64,000 nucleotides of DNA from Rhizobium sp. CCGE531. Lineage in GTDB: Bacteria; Pseudomonadota; Alphaproteobacteria; Rhizobiales; Rhizobiaceae. Where the stretch lies: positions 3,015,001 through 3,079,000 of the forward strand of contig NZ_CP032684.1 of the NCBI RefSeq assembly GCF_003627795.1, in the 5' to 3' direction. The notes under the pieces were generated by a model. That model ran no database searches and was not told the DNA's origin. It worked only from the letters and a program-made list of their open reading frames with translations. Numbering within the stretch: the stretch's first letter is position 1; each line of letters starts with the position of its first letter. Shown here piece after piece: positions 7,601-15,802 of the stretch. A program made the position numbers and the translations under genes.

Positions 7601-9190
7601 ATGGGCGATCATGATTACATCATCGTCGGCAGCGGCATCAATGCGCTCGTCGCAGCCGCAATGCTCGGCAAAAAGGGACACAAGGTGCTCGTCTTCGAGC
7701 GCAATGACCGCATCGGCGGTTGCCTGCGCACCGAGGAGATCACCCAGCCCGGCTTCATCCACGACGTCATGGCAACGACCATGGTGCTGCTCCTCACCTC
7801 GCCGGCCTATGGCGCCATCGGCAAGGATCTCGAGGCGCGGGGCCTGGAATTTGCCCATGCCGACCTTCCCACAGGCGTGCTGAGGCCTGACGGTTCGCAT
7901 GTCGTCTTTTCCAAGAACAGGCAGCGAAATATAGCCACCTTCGACGAGTTGTCGCTCGGCGACGGGCAGACTTTCTCCCGCGAGATGGCAGCCCTTGCTG
8001 CCGATGCGCCATTCCTGTTTTCCCTGCTCGGCGGCGCGCTGTGGTCGGGCTCGACCCTGAAGGCCGTTGCCGGGCAAGGCTGGAACCGCGGCCTGCGCAA
8101 ACTCGCCGCCTGGTTCGGCGAAGCCTTGACGCCGGCACGCGGCTACCTCGAAACCACCTATCGGTCGGAAGACATTCATGCGCTCTGGGCACCCTGGGTG
8201 CTTCATTGCGGCCTCGGGCCGGAAAGTGCCTATTCCGCCGAGATGCTGAAGGTCATCGGCTTTGCGCTGGAGCTGGGCGGCGCGCCGATCGTCAAGGGCG
8301 GCGCCGGGAAACTGCTGGCCGCCTTCGAACGGCTGATTGCCGATAATGGCGGCGAAATCCGTATAAGTGCCGATGTCGAGGCCATCATCCCAGGCCCCAA
8401 TCGCCGCGCCGGCGGCGTGCGCCTCGCAAATGGCGAGATATTAAGGGCAAAGGCCGGAGTGATCTGCTCCGTGACCCCAAAACAGCTCTACGACCGGCTG
8501 ATGGCGGATTGGCCGGATCCATTGCCGACCGAGATAAAATCCAGCGTTGCCAGCTACCGCTACGGCAAGGGTAACATGCAAATCCACTACGCGCTTTCCG
8601 AGCCGCCGCGCTGGAAGGCCGATGCCGAACTCGGCAAGGTGGCGCTGCTGCATCTGACCTCCGGCCTCGACGGCGTCTCGCGCGCCGCCAACGAATGCGA
8701 GCGCGGGCTATTGCCTGAGGAGCCCACCATCTGCGTCGGGCAGCCGGTCGCACTCGATCCCAGCCGCGCGCCGGAAGGCAAATCGATCCTCTGGCTGCAG
8801 CTTCCCGAAGCGCCGCGCCGCATCAAGGGCGATGCCGCCGGCGAGATCGCGACGCCGGAAGATGGCCGTTGGACGGAAGAGGTGCGCGAGCGCTATGCCG
8901 ACCGCGTCGAGGCGCTGCTATCAAGCCATATCGAGAACTTCGCGGGCATAAAGCTCGCACGCCGCGCCTACTCTCCGGGTGATCTGGAAGCGATGAACAT
9001 GAACCTTGTCGGCGGCGACCCTTATGGCGGCTATTGCGGCCTCGACCAGCTTTTCATCTGGCGTCCCTTCAAGTCATCTGTTAACCACCGCACCCACATA
9101 ACGGGCCTCTACCACATCGGCGCCTCGGCGCATCCCGGTGCAGGCCTTGGTGGGGGCTCCGGCTTCCTGCTGGCATCATCGCTGAAGTAA
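7601..9190 (+). CDS. FAD-dependent oxidoreductase, phytoene-desaturase-like (second paralogue)
   Basis: 529 residues with the same architecture as the gene at 4779-6347. The N-terminal FAD motif is YIIVGSGINALVAAAMLGKK, with FERNDRIGGCLRTEE after it. The C-terminal FAD block is LYHIGASAHPGAGLGGGSG. ATG 7601 follows GAGGGGCAG. It sits 73 bp downstream of the cyclase gene and just upstream of the second MarR gene, so the three likely form one operon. The two paralogues may form a heteromer or act on successive intermediates; neither is established. No carotenoid biosynthesis gene is present in the window. Confidence 0.8.
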   Translation: MGDHDYIIVGSGINALVAAAMLGKKGHKVLVFERNDRIGGCLRTEEITQPGFIHDVMATTMVLLLTSPAYGAIGKDLEARGLEFAHADLPTGVLRPDGSHVVFSKNRQRNIATFDELSLGDGQTFSREMAALAADAPFLFSLLGGALWSGSTLKAVAGQGWNRGLRKLAAWFGEALTPARGYLETTYRSEDIHALWAPWVLHCGLGPESAYSAEMLKVIGFALELGGAPIVKGGAGKLLAAFERLIADNGGEIRISADVEAIIPGPNRRAGGVRLANGEILRAKAGVICSVTPKQLYDRLMADWPDPLPTEIKSSVASYRYGKGNMQIHYALSEPPRWKADAELGKVALLHLTSGLDGVSRAANECERGLLPEEPTICVGQPVALDPSRAPEGKSILWLQLPEAPRRIKGDAAGEIATPEDGRWTEEVRERYADRVEALLSSHIENFAGIKLARRAYSPGDLEAMNMNLVGGDPYGGYCGLDQLFIWRPFKSSVNHRTHITGLYHIGASAHPGAGLGGGSGFLLASSLK

Positions 9191-9214
9191 TACGTTTCCT
9201 AGGGAGGATCGTCG

Positions 9215-9721
9215 ATGGAGGAACGGTTTTCAGGCACCGTTTTGAGGCGCAAGCGGGATGAGAACACAAAGCGCCCGACCATGGGCGAAATCGGCCTCAA
9301 TCACTTCGCACCCTATCTCATGAACCGGCTGATGGCGCGCTGGAACGCCAACCTTTCGGAAGAACTGCGCGAATACGACATGACGACCGCGAAGATGCGC
9401 GCGCTCGCCGTTCTCAGCGTATCCTCCAGTGTCACGATCAACGAGCTCTCCGTCTTCGCCGTGACCGAGCAATCGACGATGAGCCGCACCTTGGACTCTC
9501 TCGAGCAGCAGGGCTACATCCGCCGTCAGCCGCGTGCCGAAGACATGCGCATCCGTGATGTCTCGATCACCGAAGAAGGCCGCGCCGCCTTCGAGAAAGT
9601 GTGGCCGACCATGTACGACCTGTTCCTCCAGATGTTCGACGGCGTTGACGAAGCCGAATACCGCACCTTCATCTCGACCCTGCACAAGGTGCTGCACAAT
9701 ATCAGGAAGCATGAGATCTGA
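9215..9721 (+). CDS. MarR-family transcriptional regulator (second of two in the island)
   Basis: 168 residues. The winged HTH spans TINELSVFAVTEQSTMSRTL and the wing PRAEDMRIRDVSITEEG; the conserved MarR wing arginine and aspartate region is present. An excellent ribosome site AGGGAGG (9201-9207) precedes ATG 9215. It is the third gene after the cyclase and FAD oxidoreductase genes, giving an autoregulatory layout through the control region at 6348-6744. With the MarR gene at 4166-4681, each arm of the divergent region carries its own MarR at its end. Two operator families (motifs A and B) are available for the two proteins; the assignment is open. Confidence 0.9.
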   Translation: MEERFSGTVLRRKRDENTKRPTMGEIGLNHFAPYLMNRLMARWNANLSEELREYDMTTAKMRALAVLSVSSSVTINELSVFAVTEQSTMSRTLDSLEQQGYIRRQPRAEDMRIRDVSITEEGRAAFEKVWPTMYDLFLQMFDGVDEAEYRTFISTLHKVLHNIRKHEI

Positions 9722-9754
9722 AGAGACCGGGGGCGCCTGTGGCCGCCCCGTCCT

Positions 9755-9903
9755 TCGAGGCATCTTTCCGCTGCGCTTCAAGATGCACCTCAGGATGAGG
9801 CGGAGAGGTTTTCGCAATTAGCACAGAGGGTTAGCCCTCATGGTGAGGTGTGGAGGACCGAAGGACCGGAGCCTCGAACCACGAGGGCGGGTGGCCACCC
9901 CAC
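9755..9903. repeat. Rhizobial-type palindromic intergenic repeat
   Basis: A CTCAGGATGAGG-type segment is followed by an inverted repeat with 10-bp arms at 9835-9844 and 9878-9887 (9 of 10 pairs). The text pattern, CCTCATGGTGAGG through CCTCGAACCACGAGG, is common between genes in Rhizobiales. It separates the converging MarR and iorB genes and may act in transcript ending. Confidence 0.45.
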
Positions 9904-9904
9904 C

Positions 9905-11464
9905 TCACAACGTCTCCACGGTCTTCAACGCGCCGTCGAGCGCCACGCCCCGTTCGTCCAGCAGCGCCGCCTGCCGCAGTCGCCGCATCCAGGCCGCGCC
10001 ATCTTCACGGTCTCGCAGCAGCGGCAACGCCGACATGACGCGATCGAATTTGGAAAGGCCGCGCGCATGCGTATCGGAATAGCCCTTGACGAGGCGGCGG
10101 TTGCCGACCACCTCGACGGCGAGATCATAATTTACGGCCAGAAGATTGGATGCCGTCGCAAGCCAGGCTTCGCGATGCTCCATTTCGCGTAAATGCCGCA
10201 GGGTGCCGCGACGGATACGACGTAGCGCCGAAACCATGTAGAGGCCGAGGAACCAGAACAGCGTGCCGGTCTGAACCCGCCGGCCCTTGTTGACGAAGCG
10301 GTCGAGCCGGGCAAACAGGCGCGGCCGGCTTTCAATCCAGAGACCCATCGCCTTCGGCATCGTACCGCAGACCTCATCCATGCGCGGATGCATATATTCG
10401 GTCATATAGACGATCTGATCGTCCTTGGCGCCGACCTCCTTGCGAACGCGCTCGAAGCGGGAGCCACGCACCTTCAGATCGGCAACGCGAATAACGTCGT
10501 CGTAAGCCATGGCCACCGCGACATATTTCGCCGCCTGCACGGTGAAGGCGAGATCCTTGCTCGCGCCGCCGGCCTTGCGGTCGAGCGCGTGAAGTGCCGT
10601 GACACGGCTCAGATATTCATCGGCATAGGCCGGATCCTGATAGTCGGCCAGCTTCTTGACGCCGGCAAAGAGTAGCGGCCACGCGGCTTCCGGAAATTCG
10701 GACCGGATACGATTGACCAACCGGTCCAGCGCCGGATGGCCGGCGGTTTCCGGCAGGGCATCGAAATGCTTCGGCGGCGTTGCGGAAACCGTATCGCGCG
10801 GCTTCTCCTTGACCCTGTCGAAGGCGGCGTTGAATGCTTTCAGGCTGGGCTCGATGCCCTTGCCGCCGGCGCGGATCATCGCCTCGAAAGCCTGCTTGCC
10901 GAAGGGAAGCGCGCCGGAGCCGGCCAGCGCACCGAACATGGAAGCTGATATCACGCTGCCATTCCTGACGGCCATCGTTTCCATGTCGAAAGCGATGGTG
11001 CGTTTGGCGGCGAAATCCGTGGCATCGACCACCACTTCGGCATTGCCGATGCCGTCGCCCGGCTTCTCCTTCTCGGCAACCGCAAAGGAGCGGTGTGTCG
11101 AGGCGATCAGCAGCGTCTTGTCCGGCGTGACTAGGCCGCGCAGCACGGAACGGCCAGCCTCCATCAGCTCGGCCGCCATGACGACATCGACATCGCCAGG
11201 TGTCGGCATCAGCGAAAAGATCGGTGCGTGGCCGTCGCGGGCCGGCAGCATCTCGATATAGTAGATCGTCGCGCCCGTGCGCTGCGCCACGCCGGGCACC
11301 GACGTCGTCTGCGCCATCCATCCCTCAGCCTCGGCAAGGCCGACGATCCAGTCGGCCAGCACGCCGCCGCCCTGCCCGCCCATGGCGAGGATGGCAAGCG
11401 ACAGCGGCTTGTCCGTCGAAAGACGGCTTGCACTGAGATCACTCATGCTCACATGCTCGTTCAT
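9905..11464 (-). CDS. iorB: Indolepyruvate ferredoxin oxidoreductase, beta-type subunit with DUF6537-like tail
   Basis: 519 residues. The N-terminal gamma-type domain begins ILAMGGQGGGVLADWI, the usual glycine-rich start of IorB. It is longer than archaeal IorB (about 200) because of a C-terminal extension characteristic of the aerobic bacterial form. With IorA it would oxidatively decarboxylate an aryl 2-oxo acid to the aryl-CoA, passing electrons to ferredoxin or a similar carrier. It follows iorA on the minus strand with a 9-bp gap, so the two are cotranscribed. In this island the substrate could be indolepyruvate, or isatinate (2-aminophenylglyoxylate) to give 2-aminobenzoyl-CoA; the second is inference. 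Confidence 0.88.
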   Translation of the reverse strand: MNEHVSMSDLSASRLSTDKPLSLAILAMGGQGGGVLADWIVGLAEAEGWMAQTTSVPGVAQRTGATIYYIEMLPARDGHAPIFSLMPTPGDVDVVMAAELMEAGRSVLRGLVTPDKTLLIASTHRSFAVAEKEKPGDGIGNAEVVVDATDFAAKRTIAFDMETMAVRNGSVISASMFGALAGSGALPFGKQAFEAMIRAGGKGIEPSLKAFNAAFDRVKEKPRDTVSATPPKHFDALPETAGHPALDRLVNRIRSEFPEAAWPLLFAGVKKLADYQDPAYADEYLSRVTALHALDRKAGGASKDLAFTVQAAKYVAVAMAYDDVIRVADLKVRGSRFERVRKEVGAKDDQIVYMTEYMHPRMDEVCGTMPKAMGLWIESRPRLFARLDRFVNKGRRVQTGTLFWFLGLYMVSALRRIRRGTLRHLREMEHREAWLATASNLLAVNYDLAVEVVGNRRLVKGYSDTHARGLSKFDRVMSALPLLRDREDGAAWMRRLRQAALLDERGVALDGALKTVETL

Positions 11465-11473
11465 ATCGCCCTC

Positions 11474-13627
11474 TCAATCCGAAAAGACGACGCGGCCGGC
11501 GCGACGGCGCGCCTGTAGCCAGCCGATGATGCCGGAGCGCATGCGGGCGACGAAGCGATCCCAGCCGGTCGGGTTATGAATGATGTCGGCACGATAGAAG
11601 GAGGGACAGAGCACGGCCGCCTCCGAGACCTCGCCGCAATTGCCGCAGCCGACGCAATTATTGTCGATCGCTGCCACCGGATCATCCTTCAGCGGATCGT
11701 CGGTATGCTTGATCGATAGCGACGGACAGCCCGAAAGCCGGATGCAGGCGTGATCGCCGGTGCAGACATCCTCGTCGACGCCGAAGCGCTCCTTGACCAT
11801 GCGCTTGCCGTCCTTGACCGCCTTGGCGAATTGCGGCTTCACGCGGCGCTGCTTGTTGAGCATGCATTCCGAGGAGGCGACGATGATCTTCGGCCCCGGC
11901 TCCTTCGAGGTCAGAGCCTCGCGCAGCGTGTCGCGCATCTTTGCGACATCGTAAGTCCGGTCGATCTGGCGTACCCAAGTCGCGCCGATGCCCTTGACCG
12001 CATTGACGATGGAATTGTTGGTCTTACGGCGCGGATTGAGCGCGCGCGAGGACGGTATGTCCTGCCCGCCTGTCGCGGCCGAATAATAGTTGTCGACGAC
12101 GAGGATGACGCCATCCTGCTTGTTGAAGACGGCATTGCCGACGGAGGTCGCAAGGCCGTTATGCCAGAAGCCGCCATCGCCCATGACCGAGATCACGCGC
12201 TTGTCGGCCGCGACATTGAAGGCCGAGGCAGCCGCCGGCCCGAGCCCATAGCCCATGGTCGTGCTGCCGAGGTTGAACGGCGGCAGGATCGAGAAGAGAT
12301 GGCAGCCGATATCGCCTGATATGTGATGCTGGCCGAGCTCGTCCTCTACCATCTTCATCGCCGCGAAGATCGGCCGCTCGGGACAGCCGATGCAGAAACC
12401 AGGCGGACGCGGCGGCACGACTTCCGCCAAGGCCTTGATCTTCGGATCGTTGAGGATCGGGGTCGGGTCCGGCAGCGGCGGCTGGTTGCCGAGCAGCATG
12501 CGCTGATGGACCTCCAGGAAGTTCTTGATGCCCTTCATCAACACCGGCGCGGTATATTCACCACCCATGGGAAGGACATCCTTGCCCGCGACCTTGGTCT
12601 GGATATCGCGGCGACGCAGGATAGTATTCAGGGATTGCTCGATATATTCGGGCGCCCCCTCTTCCACCATCAGCACCGCCTTCTTGTTGGCGCAGAATTC
12701 GGCGATTTGGTCATCAACAAGCGGATAGGCGACATTCAGAACATAAAGCGGCACGGCGGAATTGCCGTAGACATCGGCAAGCCCGAGCTGCTGCAGCGCG
12801 CGCAACACGCCATTATACATGCCGCCGAGCAGGATGATGCCGACATCGCCTTCCGAGGGGCCGAAATACTCGTTGAGCTGGCGCTTCCTAATGAAATCGA
12901 CGGCGGCGGGCCAGCGCTTCTCCAGCTTCTCCTTCTCGTGCATGAAGGATGCCGGCGGCAGCACGATGCGGTTGACGTCGCGAACCGGATTTTCAAGCGC
13001 CTGCTTCAGCGTATAGGCCGGCCGCTTGTTATCCTTGGCGACGAACTGGCCGTGCACATGGCAGCTGCGGATACCGACCTGCAGCATGACCGGCGTGTTC
13101 GAGACTTCCGAAAGCTCGAACCCCTCCTCGACCGCCTGTACGATCGACGGCAGGTTCGGGCGCGGATTGAGCAGCCACATCTGCGACTTCATCGCATAGG
13201 CATGGCTGCGCTCCTGCATGATCGAGGAGCCCTCGCCGTAATCCTCGCCGATGATGATGAGCGCGCCGCCCGTGACGCCGCCCGAAGACAGGTTTGAAAG
13301 CGCGTCCGAGGCGACATTCGTGCCCGCCGTCGATTTCCAGGTGACGGCACCGCGCACCGGATACATGACGGAGGCGGAGAGCATGGCGGCCGCCGCCGCT
13401 TCCGAGGCCGAGGTCTCGAAGTGGACGCCCAGATCCTGCATCACGTCCTTGGCGTCGGCCAGCACGTCCATGAGATGGGAGATCGGCGATCCCTGGTAGC
13501 CGCCAACATAGGAGACACCGGACTGCAGAAGTGCCTTGGTGATCGCGAGGATACCCTCGCCGCGGAAGATGTCACCTTCCCCGAGCTTCAGATCCTCGAC
13601 CTCGCGCGCAAACGATCGCTCGGCCAT
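11474..13627 (-). CDS. iorA: Indolepyruvate ferredoxin oxidoreductase, alpha subunit (TPP and Fe-S)
   Basis: 717 residues. The pyrimidine-binding domain is N-terminal (SGVSYVGGYQGSPISHLMDV). The TPP domain includes CIGCPERPIFAAMKM and the Mg-binding GDGGFWHNGL. The C-terminal ferredoxin-like region has CTGDHACIRLSGCP and CVGCGNCGEVSEAAVLCP, enough Cys for Fe-S clusters although the first set has non-classical spacing. It forms a two-gene operon with iorB and is divergent from a peptide-type ABC importer across a 378-bp control region that holds motifs A and B. The role in the island is aryl-CoA formation from an aryl 2-oxo acid. Confidence 0.9.
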   Translation of the reverse strand: MAERSFAREVEDLKLGEGDIFRGEGILAITKALLQSGVSYVGGYQGSPISHLMDVLADAKDVMQDLGVHFETSASEAAAAAMLSASVMYPVRGAVTWKSTAGTNVASDALSNLSSGGVTGGALIIIGEDYGEGSSIMQERSHAYAMKSQMWLLNPRPNLPSIVQAVEEGFELSEVSNTPVMLQVGIRSCHVHGQFVAKDNKRPAYTLKQALENPVRDVNRIVLPPASFMHEKEKLEKRWPAAVDFIRKRQLNEYFGPSEGDVGIILLGGMYNGVLRALQQLGLADVYGNSAVPLYVLNVAYPLVDDQIAEFCANKKAVLMVEEGAPEYIEQSLNTILRRRDIQTKVAGKDVLPMGGEYTAPVLMKGIKNFLEVHQRMLLGNQPPLPDPTPILNDPKIKALAEVVPPRPPGFCIGCPERPIFAAMKMVEDELGQHHISGDIGCHLFSILPPFNLGSTTMGYGLGPAAASAFNVAADKRVISVMGDGGFWHNGLATSVGNAVFNKQDGVILVVDNYYSAATGGQDIPSSRALNPRRKTNNSIVNAVKGIGATWVRQIDRTYDVAKMRDTLREALTSKEPGPKIIVASSECMLNKQRRVKPQFAKAVKDGKRMVKERFGVDEDVCTGDHACIRLSGCPSLSIKHTDDPLKDDPVAAIDNNCVGCGNCGEVSEAAVLCPSFYRADIIHNPTGWDRFVARMRSGIIGWLQARRRAGRVVFSD

Positions 13628-13718
13628 GACGTTACCCCTTTGCCCTTGTGGGCTTGTTTTAAATCATTTGCAAAATCATATTTTGAACTTCCTTGAACTG
13701 TCAACGAACAATTATGCG

Positions 13719-13743
13719 ATTTCGCGGTTCAAATTTGCGAAAT
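13719..13743. promoter_or_regulatory. Inverted repeat ATTTCGC-N11-GCGAAAT upstream of iorA
   Basis: Perfect 7-bp arms with an 11-base spacer, 92 bp before the iorA start. The spacing suits a dimeric regulator on one DNA face. No second copy was noticed. Confidence 0.3.
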
Positions 13744-13808
13744 TGGCCGTACAACCATATCGCGCGACCGTGGCGCGTCGTTGGCTGCGGCATAAGTTCG
13801 CCAACCAT

Positions 13809-13821
13809 ATGTATGCATATG
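13809..13821. promoter_or_regulatory. Operator candidate, motif B copy 2
   Basis: ATGTATGCATATG matches the reverse complement of 6382-6394 at 12 of 13 bases and overlaps the perfect palindrome at 13812-13825. Confidence 0.4.
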
Positions 13822-13917
13822 CATAAATTTTATGCGGACCTGCGAAGCCTGTCGAGGAGCGGAGGAAGGGATTTCGCGAGACGGTTAGAGAAAGCGCTTG
13901 CCGCCCCAAAATATGTA

Positions 13918-13931
13918 TTTTAAGATTAAAA
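13918..13931. promoter_or_regulatory. Operator candidate, motif A copy 3
   Basis: TTTTAAGATTAAAA differs from the consensus at one position only. It lies 74 bp upstream of the binding-protein gene at 14006. Confidence 0.55.
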
Positions 13932-14005
13932 CATTCCGACAATAAATCGCCAGCGGCAGTTGGGCGTCACGCTTTTCTGCCGCTTAACAGGGGAACGGAG
14001 TGACC

Positions 14006-15541
14006 ATGACGACACTTACTCGGCGCGAGGCCCTGAGCCTCGGCGCAGCCGCATTCATGACTGGAATTTTCGCAGGCAGGACACAGGTGGAGGCGGCTGA
14101 AGCCGGCACGCTGACCATCGCCTTCAACGTCAACCTGCCATCCTTCGATCCGACGACCGGCCCGTCCGCCGTCAATCCGACGATCCAGGCGATCTATCGC
14201 TCGATCTTCGATCAGTTCATCGGCCAGGGACCGGACCTGAAGTTCCAGCCGGGCCTTTTGACCGCCTGGGGCTGGAACGACGACAAGACCAAGGTGTGGA
14301 TGGATGTCCGGGAAGGCGTCACCTGGCATGACGGCTCCAAATTCACCCCGGACGATGTCGTCTGGTCGCTGGAGCGCGCCGCCAAGCAGGACACCGGCAA
14401 CCCAATCCAGTTCATCTGGTCGACAGCCAACAATTACAAGGCGGAGGGCAACCGCATCACCGGCGATGTCGTCCGCTTCGAGCCGACCTTCTTCAAATGG
14501 ATGGCCTTCCTCACCGGCTATGTCCTGCCGAAGGACTATTACACCAAGGTGGGCGCGCAAGGCTTTGAAAAGAAGCCGATCGGCACCGGGCCCTATATGG
14601 TCGATGCCTATGAGGGCAATTCCTATCTGCGCCTGAAGGCGAACCCCCATTATTTCGGCGGCAAGCCTGCCTTCGACACCGTCATCTTCAAGTTCGTGCC
14701 GGATACGACGAGCCGCGTCGCCGAAATCGAATCCGGCTCGTCCGACGTGACGCTGGAAATCCCCTATGAGGATTTCGACCGGCTGAAGAAGAAGTCCGGC
14801 CTTTCAGGCGTCGCAACCCCGATCTCCGACATCGGCATGATCTTCATCAGCAATGTCGATCCGATGCTCGACAAGAATGTTCGGCTTGCCGCCAACATGG
14901 CAATCGACAAGGAAGCGATCATCAAACGGCTGCTGCGCGGCTACGGCAAGCCGCTTTCGACGCTGGAAGCGCCGGAATACGACGCCTACGATCCTTCCAT
15001 CAAAATCCCCTATGATCCTGAGCAGGCCAAGAAGCTGCTGGCCGCCAGCGGCTATTCGCCGGAAAAACCGGTCAAGTTCGGCATCAAGACCACCCGAGGC
15101 TTCAAGCCGAAGGATTACGAGATGATCCAGGCGATCGTCGGCATGTGGCGCAAGGTAGGCATCGAGGCCGAAATCGAAGTCTACGAAATCGCCAAGCACT
15201 ACGAGCTGCGCGCCGCCCACAAGCTCGGCCCGGCCGCCTTCTACAACTGGGGCAACGCCATCGGCGACCCGACGACCTCCACAGGCTTTGCCATGTTCGG
15301 CCCCTCGCCGCACTCGGCCTGGAAGACCAAGGATGTCGACGACATGTTGGGGCCGCTCTGGGTGGAAAAGGACGAGGCAAAGCGCATTGCCGGCTGGAAG
15401 GCGGCGATCAAGTACATCGCCGAACAGGGCTATGTGATCCCGTTGCTGCAATATGCCCAGCCGATCGTCTACAAATCGAGCCTGAAGGTCACGCCGAACG
15501 TCTCCGGCGCCCTGCAGCCGACGCTGGTGTCGAAGGGTTGA
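14006..15541 (+). CDS. Peptide-type ABC transporter substrate-binding protein (family 5)
   Basis: 511 residues, DppA/OppA-like periplasmic binding protein. The N-terminus has a twin-arginine-like TRREALSLG and a hydrophobic run ending near AEAAEAG, consistent with export. The family-5 signature region is FQPGLLTAWGWNDDKTKVW with VREGVTWHDGSKFTPDDVVWS. ATG 14006 is 5 bases after ACGGAG; the in-frame GTG at 14000 overlaps the ribosome site and is less likely. It heads a five-gene importer operon (binding protein, two permeases, two ATPases). Family-5 proteins bind peptides but also opines and aromatic compounds; position inside the aromatic island suggests the pathway substrate is the ligand (inference). 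Confidence 0.9.
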   Translation: MTTLTRREALSLGAAAFMTGIFAGRTQVEAAEAGTLTIAFNVNLPSFDPTTGPSAVNPTIQAIYRSIFDQFIGQGPDLKFQPGLLTAWGWNDDKTKVWMDVREGVTWHDGSKFTPDDVVWSLERAAKQDTGNPIQFIWSTANNYKAEGNRITGDVVRFEPTFFKWMAFLTGYVLPKDYYTKVGAQGFEKKPIGTGPYMVDAYEGNSYLRLKANPHYFGGKPAFDTVIFKFVPDTTSRVAEIESGSSDVTLEIPYEDFDRLKKKSGLSGVATPISDIGMIFISNVDPMLDKNVRLAANMAIDKEAIIKRLLRGYGKPLSTLEAPEYDAYDPSIKIPYDPEQAKKLLAASGYSPEKPVKFGIKTTRGFKPKDYEMIQAIVGMWRKVGIEAEIEVYEIAKHYELRAAHKLGPAAFYNWGNAIGDPTTSTGFAMFGPSPHSAWKTKDVDDMLGPLWVEKDEAKRIAGWKAAIKYIAEQGYVIPLLQYAQPIVYKSSLKVTPNVSGALQPTLVSKG

Positions 15542-15569
15542 TGAGTCGAGCTTTGAGCGTGTAGCCTCG

Positions 15570-15725
15570 CCCCTCACCCTAGCCCTCTCCCCGTCCTGAG
15601 CTTGTCGAAGGGGCTGGGAGAGGGAACGACCTTTGTACCCTCGCCTGAAAAGGCGGTCGGAAGGAAGGCTGTGGGTGCCTCTATCCCCTTCTCCCCGTCA
15701 AAACGGGGAGAAGGTGCTCGCCCTT
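15570..15725. repeat. Palindromic intergenic repeat with perfect 12-bp hairpin between binding-protein and permease genes
   Basis: A CCCTCTCCC...GGGAGAGGG inverted pair (about 15578-15623) is followed by CCTTCTCCCCGT (15687-15698), loop CAAA, and its exact complement (15703-15714). The CCTTCTCCCC core also occurs at 46682-46703 and around the insertion sequence at 46.8-48.2 kb. No T-run follows, so a stabilising or processing role is as likely as termination. Confidence 0.6.
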
Positions 15726-15802
15726 CGACAAAAACTCAGGAGGCCGGATGAGGGGCCTGCACGCTTCATTTGCACCAGCCGTGCGATCGGAATTCATAAC
15801 GA

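Larger units (their letters stand above)
13628..14005. promoter_or_regulatory. 378-bp divergent control region between iorA and the peptide-type ABC operon
   Basis: No gene is seen. It holds ATTTCGC-N11-GCGAAAT (13719-13743), an AT-rich perfect palindrome TATGCATATGCATA (13812-13825) overlapping motif B (13809-13821), and motif A (13918-13931). The ribosome site GGGGAACGGAG ends 5 bases before ATG 14006. Confidence 0.55.

Noticed and set aside
12323..13297. 324-codon open frame on the plus strand
   Set aside because: Antisense to iorA, no ribosome site and no family motifs.
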